Part shown: positions 8,436 to 17,836 of the stretch, one piece after another
Numbering within the stretch: position 1 is the first letter of the stretch
Layout of the letters: each line of letters begins with the position of its first letter
From: Rhodospirillaceae bacterium
GTDB lineage: Bacteria > Pseudomonadota > Alphaproteobacteria > Rhodospirillales > Rhodospirillaceae
Length of the DNA: 64,000 nt
Direction: 5' to 3'
Assembly: GCA_018666155.1 (NCBI GenBank)
Contig: JABJAH010000064.1
Span: 62,001-126,000 of the forward strand
Made by a program: the position numbers and the translations under genes
The notes under the pieces: model-generated
Seen by the model: only the letters and a program-made list of their open reading frames with translations
Databases searched by the model: none
Told to the model about the DNA's origin: nothing

Positions 8436-9392
8436 ATGGCGGAACGTCCGGAATTCGGCGGAAGCGGTGGTGGCAACATCATCATCGTAAAACGCATCGT
8501 TAAAGGCGAGCACGGGCACCATGGCGGCGCCTGGAAGGTCGCCTATGCCGATTTCGTGACCGCTATGATGGCGTTCTTCCTGCTGCTGTGGCTGCTCAAC
8601 GCTGTCACCGAAGAGCAGCTCAACGGTATTTCCGATTACTTCACACCGATCTCAGCATCAAACAGTCAAAGTGGCGCCGGCGGTCTTCTAGGCGGCCTGA
8701 CCATTGGCGAAGGCGCCCAGGAAAGTCAGACGGGCGCTGTCACAGTGACGCCCCTTCCACCCCCCACTGTGGGACAAGGTGGCCAGGACTTGACCGATGC
8801 CGGTGAAGGCGCCGGCGACCCGACCGCAGAAGATATCGAAGACGCGATGCGCGCCCGGGAAGAAGCCCAATTCGAACAAGCCGCTGATGAGCTAGAGAAA
8901 TTGATTCAAGGTATTCCGGAATTGTCCGAGCTGGCCGATAGCCTGCTCATCGACAACACGCCGGAAGGTCTTCGTATTCAAATCGTCGACCAAGATGGCT
9001 TGCCGCTGTTTCCATCGGGAAGCGCCGCTATGTTCGGCTATACCCGCGAAATCATGGGTTTGGTTGCTCGGGTGATTAACAAGCTCCCTAATGAACTGAG
9101 CATCTCAGGGCATACGGACGCGACACCGTTCACCGATCCCTCCGGTTACAGCAACTGGGAACTCAGCGCTGACCGAGCCCTCGCCACCCGCAGAACCCTT
9201 GAGGATTTCGGCGTGACCGAGAAGCGCGTTGCCAAGGTCACTGGCCAAGCCGCGAATGAGCCGCTGATGGAAGATGACCCGGGCGCACCACAGAACCGGC
9301 GCATCAGTATTGTACTGCTGCGGGGCGATGGCTCCACCGCCGCCGCCTTCGACCGTCTCCCGGATTTTCTAGAGCCGACCGCGCCCCGCTAA
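8436..9392 (+). CDS. motB: flagellar motor stator protein MotB
   Basis: Stator subunit anchoring MotA to peptidoglycan and carrying the proton-conducting aspartate. The 318 residues begin with a cytoplasmic leader, then one transmembrane helix VAYADFVTAMMAFFLLLWLL with Asp39 as the expected proton site. A plug/linker rich in Gly, Gln and acidic residues follows (about 60-150). The C-terminal OmpA-like peptidoglycan-binding domain has LSISGHTDATPF and NWELSADRALATRR (about 222-254). No motA is adjacent and no other flagellar gene is in the window, so the partner must be elsewhere. The charged HGHHGGAWKVAYADF start is typical of MotB. Confidence 0.93.
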   Translation: MAERPEFGGSGGGNIIIVKRIVKGEHGHHGGAWKVAYADFVTAMMAFFLLLWLLNAVTEEQLNGISDYFTPISASNSQSGAGGLLGGLTIGEGAQESQTGAVTVTPLPPPTVGQGGQDLTDAGEGAGDPTAEDIEDAMRAREEAQFEQAADELEKLIQGIPELSELADSLLIDNTPEGLRIQIVDQDGLPLFPSGSAAMFGYTREIMGLVARVINKLPNELSISGHTDATPFTDPSGYSNWELSADRALATRRTLEDFGVTEKRVAKVTGQAANEPLMEDDPGAPQNRRISIVLLRGDGSTAAAFDRLPDFLEPTAPR

Positions 9393-9498
9393 AGCTGGCG
9401 CTATCCCGCACAAAATATAGGTTTTTTCTTCATTCACCCCTTGCTAACGCCTTTTAGGCTATGCAAGGTGGTTGGTGCTCTGACTACTTTGGATATCG

Positions 9499-10242
9499 AT
9501 GGAACAAACTGCCCTCACCCGTCCACAGTTCTTCTTCACCACGGCCCCCTTGCCGTGCCCGTACCTGCCTGACCGGCTGGAGCGGAAAATCGTGACTGAA
9601 CTGAACGGACCGAAATCTGAGCACCTCCATGAGATCCTGGCGACAGGCGGATTCCGGCGGAGCCATTCCATCGCCTATGCGCCCGCCTGCCCAGGCTGCA
9701 AGGCCTGTGTTCCGGTTCGGGTCCGGGTCCATGAGTTTAAAATGCGCCGCAGCTTCGCGCGCACATGGAAGCGCAACTCTAAGATCACGGCGCATGTTGT
9801 CGCCGCCCGCGCAACCACAGAACAATTCGAGCTCTTTAACGAGTATCAAAAGTCCCGGCATGCCAACAGCGACATGGCTAATATGGGATTCTACGAATAC
9901 AGCGCCATGGTCGAAGACAGCCCGATTGATACCTATCTTATTGAGTATCGCTCACCGACGAGCGAACTCGTCGCTGTCTGTCTGACCGACCAAACCCAAG
10001 ATGGCCTATCGGCGGTCTACAGTTTCTTCTCGGCGAAACCCGAATATGCCGGGCTCGGCAATTTTGTCGTGCTGTGGTTGATCGAACATGCGCGGGCGCT
10101 AACCCTGCCCTTCGTTTATCTTGGCTATTGGATCGCCGAGAGTCCGAAGATGGCCTACAAGACCCGCTTCAAACCACTGGAAGCGCTTGGCCCCGATGGC
10201 TGGGCTCCCCTTGAGTCCGACGACGACGCCACCGCGCCTTAA
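9499..10242 (+). CDS. bpt: aspartate/glutamate leucyltransferase (Bpt)
   Basis: Transfers leucine from Leu-tRNA to proteins with N-terminal Asp or Glu, marking them for ClpAP degradation by the N-end rule. The 247-residue protein shows the arginyltransferase-family hallmarks: CPYLPDRLERK (about 19-29), the Cys-rich YAPACPGCKACVPVR (about 60-74), a GNAT-like core with YQKSRHANSDM, and the C-terminal YLGYWIAESPKMAYK. Length and motifs match bacterial Bpt closely. It stands alone, convergent with the TonB receptor and separated from it by a terminator that faces the receptor. Confidence 0.93.
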   Translation: MEQTALTRPQFFFTTAPLPCPYLPDRLERKIVTELNGPKSEHLHEILATGGFRRSHSIAYAPACPGCKACVPVRVRVHEFKMRRSFARTWKRNSKITAHVVAARATTEQFELFNEYQKSRHANSDMANMGFYEYSAMVEDSPIDTYLIEYRSPTSELVAVCLTDQTQDGLSAVYSFFSAKPEYAGLGNFVVLWLIEHARALTLPFVYLGYWIAESPKMAYKTRFKPLEALGPDGWAPLESDDDATAP

Positions 10243-10263
10243 CTCTTCGCTCTAATCTCAACG

Positions 10264-10295
10264 CCCAAAAAGAAAGCCCCGCACAAGGCGGGGCT
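10264..10295 (-). terminator. rho-independent terminator of the TonB receptor gene
   Basis: AGCCCCGC (10275-10282) pairs with GCGGGGCT (10288-10295) around a 5-base loop. On the minus strand the 8-bp GC-rich stem is followed by TTTCTTTTT. It sits 27 bases past the receptor stop codon. There is no matching T-run for the plus strand, so it serves the receptor gene and not bpt. Confidence 0.85.
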
Positions 10296-10321
10296 CCCAA
10301 TTCGTTGTATCTGGACGCAAT

Positions 10322-12514
10322 CTACATCGCGTATTTAAGTACGAACTTGTAGGTCTGTGGCGGACGGGCAATGAAGCCACCCAATCCACGTGACCCAGTT
10401 GCGAACAGCGCGTCGTCTTCCACATTAGACATCGAGAAGCGCGCGGCCCACTGTTCGTCGTACTCAAGTTCAACGTAGGCGTTGATGCGGTCATAAGCAG
10501 TAGAGATCACCTCGTTCGTCGCCGACGTGATGAAGTCATCGGTGTAATAAATATCGGCGCCAAGTTTGAAGGCCGCATCATTACCGCCAAGACTAAAGTC
10601 ATGAGTGTAATCAAAGCCAAGGGCGAAGGCGTAGTCCGCAGTTTGTGGTGTCTGCGTTTCCACACCAAAGGCGGTCAACGAATTCGCCGGAGCCGATGTT
10701 GGGTCAAGATCACGGAACTCCCCATCAAGAAGTGTCACTGTTGTGAACACATTGAAGCCTTCAAACAACGCCGCGGTGGCTTCGATTTCAATCCCTTGAA
10801 TAGTTGCCGAACCGGCGTTCTGTACTGGGAAGGTCAGATTACCGTTAACCAAGACCTGTGCGTTGAGGGTCAGGTCACTGATGCGGTTGTTGAAGTAGTT
10901 GGCATTCAAACGGAAGCGATTATCAAACATTTCTGTTTTGATACCAACTTCATAGGTCCAGTTGCTTTCAGCACCGTAATTGGACTGGGCAACGGTGGTG
11001 TCGAAGATATTGATCCCGTTAAACCCACCAGACTTGAAGCCTTTCGCCGCCGAGACAAAGAGCAGCGTGTCGTCATTTACGGCGTAGTCCAGGCCAAATT
11101 TTGGCGTCCAGGAGTTTTCAGTAATGGAGTCGACAATATTTTCAGAAGGGATTGGGGCAAAGAAATAATCAATATTGAAATCCCAATTCTTTTCATCACG
11201 CGTCCAGCGCAGACCAGCGGTCATAGTCAGCTGATCCGTAATGGCATAGTCAGCCTGGCCGAACACAGAGTAAGAATCTGTTCCCGTGTCGTAGCCGCTG
11301 CGTGATGTTGGTGCAAAGAAATACCAGCTCATATCTTGGTTCGCCCGCTCATTGAGATAGAACGCGCCCAAAATGTAGTTCAGCTTGTCATCAAAGCCTG
11401 TGCCCTGGAGTTGAAGTTCTTGGGTCCATTGGTTTGATTCCGTCTCAAATCCGGCGAGAATACCGCCAAAGCCAGAGAAGTCGGTGGCGAAGTAATCTTT
11501 CGTGTTCACATAAGCCGTCACGGATTTCAGAGTTGCTTGATCGAAATCATAAGTCATGGTCAAGGACGTAATAAGCTGTTCCGTATCACCCCGTGGCTGA
11601 TTCGGAATGTTAAGCAGTCCGCCGCCGCTGTAGTCACGGTCAGGGTGGTTGTTGTCGAAAATTCCGCCAAATGAGGGGACGAGATCGGTCGTCCTATACT
11701 GGGCATTGCTCGGAATGCCCGGTGTCGTAGCATTCACCATCACGTTGGCATCGTTCCGGCTGTCGGCATAGGAAATATGCGCGATCGCGTCGAAGTTCTC
11801 TCCACCCATGTAACGCAACTTAGCGCGTCCGGCCCAGTTCTTTTCTTGACCAATGTTTTCATTGGTCGCGACATTAATGCCATAGCCCTCATGACCATTG
11901 AAATTAAGCGCAATAGAGCCAGCCAGCTTATCGCCTATCGGTCCGCCAGTGCTGACGGAAGCTTCGTAGGCATCATAATTGCCATAGCTCACGGAACCGT
12001 CCAGCCACATTTCTTCGCCTGGAGTCTTACTGATGAACTTCAACGCACCGGCAAGAGTGTTCCGGCCATATAGGGTGCCCTGCGGTCCACGTAGAACTTC
12101 GATGCGCTCGACATCGGCCAAACGGGTATTGTTACCATTCATGCGGCCCACGTAGACATCATCGATATAAATCCCGAAGGGAGACTCAGCGACAGCCAGC
12201 GAGGCATCCTGCTGCAACGAACCGCGCATGGAAGGCGATAGGTTGGTCGGCTGGGTGATGTTGTTGGTCATCTTCAGACTAGGAACATAGCGCTCCAAAT
12301 CCTGGCCTTGGGAAATCTGGCGGTTTTCCAACTGCTCAACCGTAAACGCTGAAACAGGAACCGGAACAGATTGGAGATCTTGTTCGCGGCGCTGTGCCGT
12401 AACAACGATCTCTTCCAGAGTGATGTTTTGTGCAGCGGCTTGGTCACTGATCGCGATGCTGGCGACAAGGCCAGACGCAATGACCGTGGACGTAAAGAGC
12501 GAGCGTTTAAGCAT
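10322..12514 (-). CDS. TonB-dependent outer-membrane receptor
   Basis: Outer-membrane beta-barrel importer energised by TonB-ExbBD. It has a signal peptide (LKRSLFTSTVIASGLVASIA...AAAQ), a TonB-box-like LEEIVVTAQRRE just after it, a plug domain (about 40-160, with VERIEVLRGPQGTLYGRNTL) and a long barrel ending KFVLKYAM. The usual aromatic C-terminal residue is replaced by methionine. ATG 12514 is chosen because GGGGAGA lies just upstream and a signal peptide follows; the frame stays open further upstream but reads as non-coding. The barrel resembles receptors of sphingomonads and marine proteobacteria that take up varied organic ligands; the ligand is not predictable. The three exported VOC proteins are encoded next to it on the same strand. 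Confidence 0.93.
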   Translation of the reverse strand: MLKRSLFTSTVIASGLVASIAISDQAAAQNITLEEIVVTAQRREQDLQSVPVPVSAFTVEQLENRQISQGQDLERYVPSLKMTNNITQPTNLSPSMRGSLQQDASLAVAESPFGIYIDDVYVGRMNGNNTRLADVERIEVLRGPQGTLYGRNTLAGALKFISKTPGEEMWLDGSVSYGNYDAYEASVSTGGPIGDKLAGSIALNFNGHEGYGINVATNENIGQEKNWAGRAKLRYMGGENFDAIAHISYADSRNDANVMVNATTPGIPSNAQYRTTDLVPSFGGIFDNNHPDRDYSGGGLLNIPNQPRGDTEQLITSLTMTYDFDQATLKSVTAYVNTKDYFATDFSGFGGILAGFETESNQWTQELQLQGTGFDDKLNYILGAFYLNERANQDMSWYFFAPTSRSGYDTGTDSYSVFGQADYAITDQLTMTAGLRWTRDEKNWDFNIDYFFAPIPSENIVDSITENSWTPKFGLDYAVNDDTLLFVSAAKGFKSGGFNGINIFDTTVAQSNYGAESNWTYEVGIKTEMFDNRFRLNANYFNNRISDLTLNAQVLVNGNLTFPVQNAGSATIQGIEIEATAALFEGFNVFTTVTLLDGEFRDLDPTSAPANSLTAFGVETQTPQTADYAFALGFDYTHDFSLGGNDAAFKLGADIYYTDDFITSATNEVISTAYDRINAYVELEYDEQWAARFSMSNVEDDALFATGSRGLGGFIARPPQTYKFVLKYAM

Positions 12515-12696
12515 GAATTGATCTCCCCAAGGGCGTTTTCGTTTAATCGAAACTCTAAATAGAGATGAACCTCGGGCCCATGTCGTAAAAGAGTTGTAAG
12601 CTATTGCGGCAAATATAGGTTTTGGGCCCAGAACAACAAGCAATTTCGACCCTAAATCGTTGGTTCTTAGCAATATTTTCTAAAAGTGGTGCAGCC

Positions 12697-12716
12697 CTGC
12701 ATCAGGTCAGATGCAG
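12697..12716 (-). terminator. hairpin downstream of the VOC operon, possible weak terminator
   Basis: CTGCATC (12697-12703) and GATGCAG (12710-12716) form a perfect 7-bp stem with a 6-base loop, 19 bases past the last VOC stop codon. No clear T-run follows on the minus strand (CACTTTTAG lies further on), so a terminator role is only suggested by position. It lies in the 220-base spacer that also must hold the receptor promoter. Confidence 0.35.
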
Positions 12717-12734
12717 CTTTAGCCAATAGCACTG

Positions 12735-13244
12735 TTAAGGCACATTAATATTGGGGTTATGGTACTGAGGCGCGAAGCCGAAAATATTATTTTCCCAGTC
12801 AGCTATGTAATAGATCGAAATATCCGCCTGGGAGGACGACCACTTTTCCACCAGTGGGCTTCCCGCCGCCCGCGCTCGGCGCGCCACCTCTTCCTGGTCC
12901 GTGGTCTCGAAGATGGCGACCACCCCCTGTTGGGTCCGGGTCGTTTTCGGCCCACTTGGCTCGGTGCCAGGGTCCATTTTCATGATCTCAATCACGCCGA
13001 CATCCCCTTCAAGGGAGATAAACGCATTGCCGCGTTCTGTGATGCGATCAATCTTCATGCCCAGCGCGCCATAGAACGTCGCCAAGATTGCGGGGTCCGG
13101 CGTGCGCAGCACTATTTTCGGTGTCGCCGTAAACCAGGGTGGCGCCGTATTGGTCTGCGCGCTGGCGAAATCGCTGACCAAGGCTGTGAACCCAAGTGTC
13201 AGCAGCACACTCCATAGTATCGGCCTCAAAGTCTGCGCCCTCAC
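12735..13244 (-). CDS. exported VOC (glyoxalase/bleomycin-resistance fold) protein, copy 3
   Basis: Third gene of a tandem set, 169 residues from a GTG at 13244 that directly follows the previous stop. A signal peptide (PILWSVLLTLGFTALVSDFASAQ) precedes one VOC domain: FTATPKIVLRTPDPAILATFY, then GVIEIMKM, TRTQQGVVAIFETTD and YYIADWENNIFGFAP. The His and Glu positions that hold metal in glyoxalase I-type enzymes are mostly absent (no His in strand 1, Gly where the final Glu is expected), so a metal-dependent lyase or dioxygenase role is doubtful. It is the most divergent copy. It may bind a small ligand in the periplasm; function unknown. Confidence 0.8.
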   Translation of the reverse strand: MRAQTLRPILWSVLLTLGFTALVSDFASAQTNTAPPWFTATPKIVLRTPDPAILATFYGALGMKIDRITERGNAFISLEGDVGVIEIMKMDPGTEPSGPKTTRTQQGVVAIFETTDQEEVARRARAAGSPLVEKWSSSQADISIYYIADWENNIFGFAPQYHNPNINVP

Positions 13245-13245
13245 C

Positions 13246-13731
13246 CTATGGGACCTTAATACTTGGGTTGTGGTAACGCGGGGCGAACCCAAACACGTTA
13301 TTTTCCCAGTCCCCGATGTAATAGATCGAATGACCGCGTTCAGAGGATGTCCAGCGCTCAATAAGCGTGGCCCCGGCTTCTTTCGCCCGGCGCACCAATT
13401 CTGCTTGGTCCGTCACTTCAAAAATCGCCACGACGCCTTGCTGTGTCCGCGAAGTTTTTAGGCCACCCGGCTTTGTATTTTCGTCCATCTTCAAAATCTC
13501 GAGCGATCCAGCACCACCCTCATGATAGATGTTGACGGTGCCGCTTGGGGCCACACTGCCTACTTTCATGCCCAACGCGATGTAGAACTTTGATAAATTC
13601 GCCGGATCTGGCGTGCGCAGCAATATGGTCGGCGTCGACGTGAACAACGGCGGCTTTGTATTTTCCTGGGCCTGCGCGGAAAATCCGAGCAACACGATGA
13701 CGCAGGCAGCAACTAATCTAAGGGCTAGCAT
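13246..13731 (-). CDS. exported VOC-fold protein, copy 2
   Basis: 161 residues with a signal peptide (LALRLVAACVIVLLGFSAQAQ) and a single VOC domain. Its second half (from KTSRTQQGVVAIFEVTD to the end) is almost identical in protein sequence to that of copy 1, with about four differences in 75 residues, whereas the first halves differ strongly. The DNA of the same stretch differs at many third positions, so the identity reflects selection on the protein rather than a very recent duplication. The start ATG 13731 is preceded by GGAGAG, which overlaps the stop region of copy 1. As in the other copies, classical metal ligands are largely missing. Translationally coupled to both neighbours. Confidence 0.82.
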   Translation of the reverse strand: MLALRLVAACVIVLLGFSAQAQENTKPPLFTSTPTILLRTPDPANLSKFYIALGMKVGSVAPSGTVNIYHEGGAGSLEILKMDENTKPGGLKTSRTQQGVVAIFEVTDQAELVRRAKEAGATLIERWTSSERGHSIYYIGDWENNVFGFAPRYHNPSIKVP

Positions 13732-13740
13732 CTGTCTCTC

Positions 13741-14229
13741 CTAAGGCACTTTGATATTGGGATTATGATAGCGCGGCGCGAAACCAAAGACGTTGTTTTC
13801 CCAGTCTCCGACGTAATAGATCGAATGGCCGCGCTCCGATGAGGTCCAGCGCTCTATGAGTGTCGCCCCGGCATCCTTGGCCCGCCGCACCAATTCTGCC
13901 TGATCCGTGACTTCAAAGATCGCCACCACGCCCTGCTGGGTTCGACTGGTCTTTGGCCCGCCTGGCTTGGTATTGGGCTCCATTCGCAGAATTTCGAGGG
14001 CGCCCCGGTCACCGTCCAGGTGAAAAAACACTCCGAAGTCATTACGGCGGTCCACCTTCATGCCCAGAGCCTCATAGAATTGACTCAAGTTTTCTGGATC
14101 AGGTGTGCGCAACACGATGACCGGTGTCGACGTAAATTGCAGCGCCGTTGCGCCTTGGGCCTGTGCACCCCAGGACAAAGCAACAGCGCATACCGCCACT
14201 ACGCTTACATAGACCGATCTCATCGCCAC
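13741..14229 (-). CDS. exported VOC-fold protein, copy 1
   Basis: First gene of the three-gene VOC operon, 162 residues. The signal peptide (SVYVSVVAVCAVALSWGAQAQ) ends in an AxA-type site. The VOC domain carries VIVLRTPDPENLSQFYEALG, GALEILRM and YYVGDWENNVFGFAP. The order of elements matches one paired beta-alpha-beta-beta-beta module followed by its partner, as in single-chain glyoxalase-fold proteins that dimerise. The spacer between its stop and the next start is nine bases. The ligand is unknown; the neighbouring TonB receptor suggests, without proving, a link to an imported compound. Confidence 0.82.
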   Translation of the reverse strand: MAMRSVYVSVVAVCAVALSWGAQAQGATALQFTSTPVIVLRTPDPENLSQFYEALGMKVDRRNDFGVFFHLDGDRGALEILRMEPNTKPGGPKTSRTQQGVVAIFEVTDQAELVRRAKDAGATLIERWTSSERGHSIYYVGDWENNVFGFAPRYHNPNIKVP

Positions 14230-14328
14230 CTTCCCATTAAGACAGCAGTCTGCCGGGAAGATGAACGTGGCGAAAGGGCGTTAGACCGGACGGTCGTGCA
14301 ATGGCCCTAGACCTCTCTCTTCGCCCGT

Positions 14329-15123
14329 TTACACGACCACCCGACGATAAAGGTGCCAGGTGGCATGGCCGAGCACAGGCATCACCACCACCAGGCCCAC
14401 CAAGGCCATCAACGCACCAATCATCATGCTGCCGACGACGATGAGTCCCCATAGCGCCATGGTCACCGGGTTCGCACGCACGGCGGCGACAGATGCGGCC
14501 ACAGCCTTTCCGGCTGATACGTGTCGATCTAACAGCATGGGGAAGGACACCACACTGATCGATAGGGCGACCACGGCAAACATAAAGCCAAGGCCGTTGC
14601 CCAGCACAATCATCGTCCAGCCTTCTTGAGTCATGAACACCCGGTCGACGAAATCGCCCAACGAGGTAATCGGTGCTGCGCCGATGGTCAGCAAATACAG
14701 GATCGCGGCCGCGCCCATCCACAGCAGAAATAGCGACAGCAAAATTGCGCCCAGTTTTAAAATTTCAGGCCAGGCCGGCGATGTCGAAACTGAGAAAGCA
14801 TCGCTCCAGGACACCTCTTCGCCGAGCTCGCGTCGACGGCTCAACTCGTACAAGCCAATAGCCACGAAAGGTCCCAGCAAGGCAAAGCCCGACACCAAGG
14901 GAAACGCGAGCGGCAAAAGATTCTCGTTCACGGTAAAGCCGATGGCCAAAAACATCGCCAAGGGATAGATCAGCCCAACAAATAACGGGTGACTAGGCTT
15001 GGCATTAAAATCTTCAATGCCTTTGCCAATCGCGGTGGTCAAATCATTGAAATCAATAACACGCACGGCTGATGGCAAACGCGTCTCGGCGCTGATGGTC
15101 TCGTGGGTGGCTTCCTGTTGCAC
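14329..15123 (-). CDS. DUF2189 multi-pass membrane protein
   Basis: Inner-membrane protein of unknown function in the DUF2189 family. It has an N-terminal soluble part with VIDFNDLTTAIGKGIEDF, then about six hydrophobic segments (for example YPLAMFLAIGF, LLSLFLLWMGAAAILYLL, and a C-terminal ALWGLIVVGSMMIGALMALVG) and ends GHATWHLYRRVVV, which is the usual end of this family. GTG 15123 (VQQEATHE) is chosen because GAGGG lies six bases upstream; an in-frame ATG at 15165 has no properly spaced ribosome site. It stands alone between the VOC operon and parC. Confidence 0.8.
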   Translation of the reverse strand: MQQEATHETISAETRLPSAVRVIDFNDLTTAIGKGIEDFNAKPSHPLFVGLIYPLAMFLAIGFTVNENLLPLAFPLVSGFALLGPFVAIGLYELSRRRELGEEVSWSDAFSVSTSPAWPEILKLGAILLSLFLLWMGAAAILYLLTIGAAPITSLGDFVDRVFMTQEGWTMIVLGNGLGFMFAVVALSISVVSFPMLLDRHVSAGKAVAASVAAVRANPVTMALWGLIVVGSMMIGALMALVGLVVVMPVLGHATWHLYRRVVV

Positions 15124-15282
15124 GGTCGATCCCTCATGAAAGGGCCGGTCTCCGCGTTGAAACATTCCTGAAACATATCTGGCAACGCACTAGTAGCGGC
15201 GGCCGACGGTTGGAACGAAGCAAAGAAAGCTTACACCCGTGGGGGCGTCATTTCCATGGCTGTCACCAGCCGAAGGATTACC

Positions 15283-17571
15283 TCACCGAAACGTGTTGGT
15301 CGTCGAAAACCCGCGTGGAGCAATGCGTCCGGCTTGAGACCGCTTGCCCATCCAGGCGCGCAAATCTTCTTCTGTGCGCTGACGGCCACCAGTCATCCAG
15401 GTCAGGCCCTCGCTCAGAATAAACGACTTCGCGTCCGACAATTCACCATCTTTGTAGCGCTGCAATATAACGCCCCTGCCCCGGGTCATCTCGGGCATGT
15501 CTTCCAGCGGGAAAATGATCAGCTTGCGGTTTTTACCAACCACCGCGATGTGATCGTCGTCTTCTTCCATGGTGTGACAGGTCTTGGCCTTCTCACCCTT
15601 GCCAAGGTTGAGCACTTGCTTGCCGTTCTTGGTTTGGCCAAACACATGTTCTTCGGGCACGACGAAGCCTCGCCCGCCACTGGAGGCGACGAGTAAACGC
15701 CCGTCCTTCTCCCACACCTTCATCTCGACCACAGTCGCGTCATTGGGCAGATCGATCATCAGGCGCAGCGGCTCACCGAAGCCTCGACCCTGGGGCAAGC
15801 GGTCCCCCGGGATGGTGTAGAAGCGTCCGTCCGATCCGAAGAATAAAATCTTATCGACCGTCGTCGCCTGCAACGAGAAGTCCCAGTCATCGCCGTCTTT
15901 AAATTTGACGTCCGAGATATCCTCGCGATGGCCTTTGAGAGCACGAATCCAGCCTTTGCTCGACAGCACCACCGTAATCGGTTCTTTCTCAACCAAGGCC
16001 TCGATGGGCACGACCACGGCCGACGGCGCATCACCCAACTCTGTCCGCCGCTTACCGAGCGGTGTGTCTTGGCCAAAGTCTTTCTTGGCCTCACGCAGTT
16101 GCTCGCCGATAGACGCCCATTGCTGTGAGGCATCCTTCAGTAGGGCCTTTAGCCCTTTCATCTCTTTGGAGAGCTTGTCATGCTCGCCTTGGATTTCCAT
16201 TTCTTCGAGCTTACGAAGAGAGCGTAAACGCATGTTGAGGATCGCTTCCGCCTGCACATCCGTCAGCTTGAAGCGCTTCATCAACACCGGCTTGGGCTCA
16301 TCCTTCTGCCGGATGATTTTGATCACCTCATCCAAATTCAGATAGGCAATCAAATAACCTTCAAGAACCTCGAGGCGATGTTCGATCTTGGCCAAGCGGT
16401 GCGCAGACCGACGCTGCAACACGTCTTGGCGATGATCCAAGTAGGCTTGCAACACCTCACGCAGGTTCTGCACCCGCGGCACGCCGTCGGCACAGAGCAC
16501 GTTGAGGTTCAAACTAAAACGGATTTCAAGGTCGGTTTGGCGGAACAATTGCTCCATCAGCATATCGGGATCCACGGTCCGGCTTTTAGGCTCTAGCACC
16601 AGGCGCACGTCTTCCGTGGACTCATCGCGGATGTCCGCCAGGAACGGCAGCTTGCGCGCTTCCATCAATTCCGCGATGCGCTCAATCAATTTCGCTTTTT
16701 GAACCTGATAGGGCATCTCGGTGACGATGATGTCGAATTGGCCGCGGTCGAGTTTCTCGACTTCATACCGGGCCCGCACACGGAAGCTGCCGCGACCGGT
16801 GCGATAGGCCTCTGCGATGGCTTCTTTGCTTTCTGCCAATATCCCGCCGGTTGGGAAATCAGGCCCCGGAATATACTTGAGCAAGGTGGCGTCGAGAATT
16901 TCAGGACGACCGCCGGTTTGTTTGGCTTTCTTCGGATCCTTCTTGCGCACATCGGCCATGTGAATCAGGGCGTCGCATAGCTCACCCACATTGTGGGGAG
17001 GAATGTTCGTCGCCATACCGACCGCAATGCCCGAGGAGCCGTTGGCCAGCAGGTTCGGCACCGCTGCGGGCATCACCAGAGGTTCGTGTTCTTCGCCGTC
17101 GTATGTGGGGCGGAAATCGGCCCCGTCTTCATCGAGGCCATCCATCAAGGCGATGGCGTAGCGCGTTAGGCGCGCTTCCGTGTACCGCATTGCCGCCGCG
17201 TTATCGCCGTCGATGTTGCCGAAGTTGCCCTGCCCCTCGACCAGAGGATAACGCACCGCGAAATCCTGGGCCAAGCGCACCATGGCGTCGTACACCGCGA
17301 CATCACCATGAGGGTGATATTTACCGATGACATCGCCGACGACCCGGGCGCATTTTTTGAAGCCCTGATCCGGATTGAGCTTGAGTTCCCGCATGGCAAA
17401 CAACAGGCGACGGTGCACTGGTTTCAATCCGTCACGGATATCCGGAAGAGACCGCGAGACGATGGTCGACATGGCATAGGCCAAGTAGCGCTCGGACAAA
17501 GCCTCCGCGAACGGCGTTTCAATAATGCGCTCAGGACCAGCGGGTTTCTTCGGGGTGCGGGATCGGGCCAT
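15283..17571 (-). CDS. parC: DNA topoisomerase IV subunit A (ParC)
   Basis: Cleaves and rejoins duplex DNA to unlink daughter chromosomes, with ParE. The 762 residues carry the GyrA/ParC breakage-reunion domain: [15 protein letters not shown] (about 46-60), [20 protein letters not shown] (83-102), and the active-site Tyr130 in [11 protein letters not shown] coiled-coil tower follows, then a short C-terminal beta-pinwheel (about 500-735). Length and weakly repeated C-terminal blades favour ParC over GyrA. The residue matching E. coli Ser80 is Val91, and the Glu84 equivalent is Asp95, both in the quinolone-resistance-determining loop. It is monocistronic here, and its upstream spacer is the repeat-bearing region. 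Confidence 0.92.
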   Translation of the reverse strand: MARSRTPKKPAGPERIIETPFAEALSERYLAYAMSTIVSRSLPDIRDGLKPVHRRLLFAMRELKLNPDQGFKKCARVVGDVIGKYHPHGDVAVYDAMVRLAQDFAVRYPLVEGQGNFGNIDGDNAAAMRYTEARLTRYAIALMDGLDEDGADFRPTYDGEEHEPLVMPAAVPNLLANGSSGIAVGMATNIPPHNVGELCDALIHMADVRKKDPKKAKQTGGRPEILDATLLKYIPGPDFPTGGILAESKEAIAEAYRTGRGSFRVRARYEVEKLDRGQFDIIVTEMPYQVQKAKLIERIAELMEARKLPFLADIRDESTEDVRLVLEPKSRTVDPDMLMEQLFRQTDLEIRFSLNLNVLCADGVPRVQNLREVLQAYLDHRQDVLQRRSAHRLAKIEHRLEVLEGYLIAYLNLDEVIKIIRQKDEPKPVLMKRFKLTDVQAEAILNMRLRSLRKLEEMEIQGEHDKLSKEMKGLKALLKDASQQWASIGEQLREAKKDFGQDTPLGKRRTELGDAPSAVVVPIEALVEKEPITVVLSSKGWIRALKGHREDISDVKFKDGDDWDFSLQATTVDKILFFGSDGRFYTIPGDRLPQGRGFGEPLRLMIDLPNDATVVEMKVWEKDGRLLVASSGGRGFVVPEEHVFGQTKNGKQVLNLGKGEKAKTCHTMEEDDDHIAVVGKNRKLIIFPLEDMPEMTRGRGVILQRYKDGELSDAKSFILSEGLTWMTGGRQRTEEDLRAWMGKRSQAGRIAPRGFSTTNTFR

Positions 17572-17734
17572 AGGTCTACTAACGGGTCAATCGGGCGCGA
17601 CACGAAATGTGACGCGAAACCGCAAGATGCAGGGTGTCAGCCCCCCTGTAAACACGAAATGTAGGGTTTTCTGAGGATTTCAGAGCCACCGGCTCCCGCC
17701 CGCGCAACGTTCTAACTCGCCGGATTCAGCGGTC

Positions 17735-17836
17735 CATGGGCTCGTTTGTATTTTTTGAGTGCATGGGGTCGTTCGCGCGAACGCACTTGCATGGGCTCGA
17801 TGCGGGAAACGAGTGGTGCATGGGCTCGTTACTCGT
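17735..17836. repeat. four-copy short imperfect repeat in the parC-recO spacer
   Basis: The 566-base spacer between parC and recO holds four copies of CATGGGCTCGTT-like sequence starting at 17735, 17762, 17790 and 17819 (spacings 27, 28 and 29 bases). The minus-strand consensus is AACGAGCCCATGCA. Between copies 2 and 3 lies a perfect 12-base palindrome GTTCGCGCGAAC (17771-17782). Around copy 4, AACGAG pairs with CTCGTT and ACGAGT with ACTCGT. Copies are too short and few for a CRISPR array. A minus-strand frame (17726-18049) reads through them but has no coding character I trust. The rest of the spacer holds AT-rich sequence (17826-17870) and the hairpin at 18092-18132. Confidence 0.65.

Noticed and set aside
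17735..17836. Mini CRISPR array
   Set aside because: Repeats are about 12-14 bases and imperfect, spacers about 15 bases, and no cas gene is in the window.
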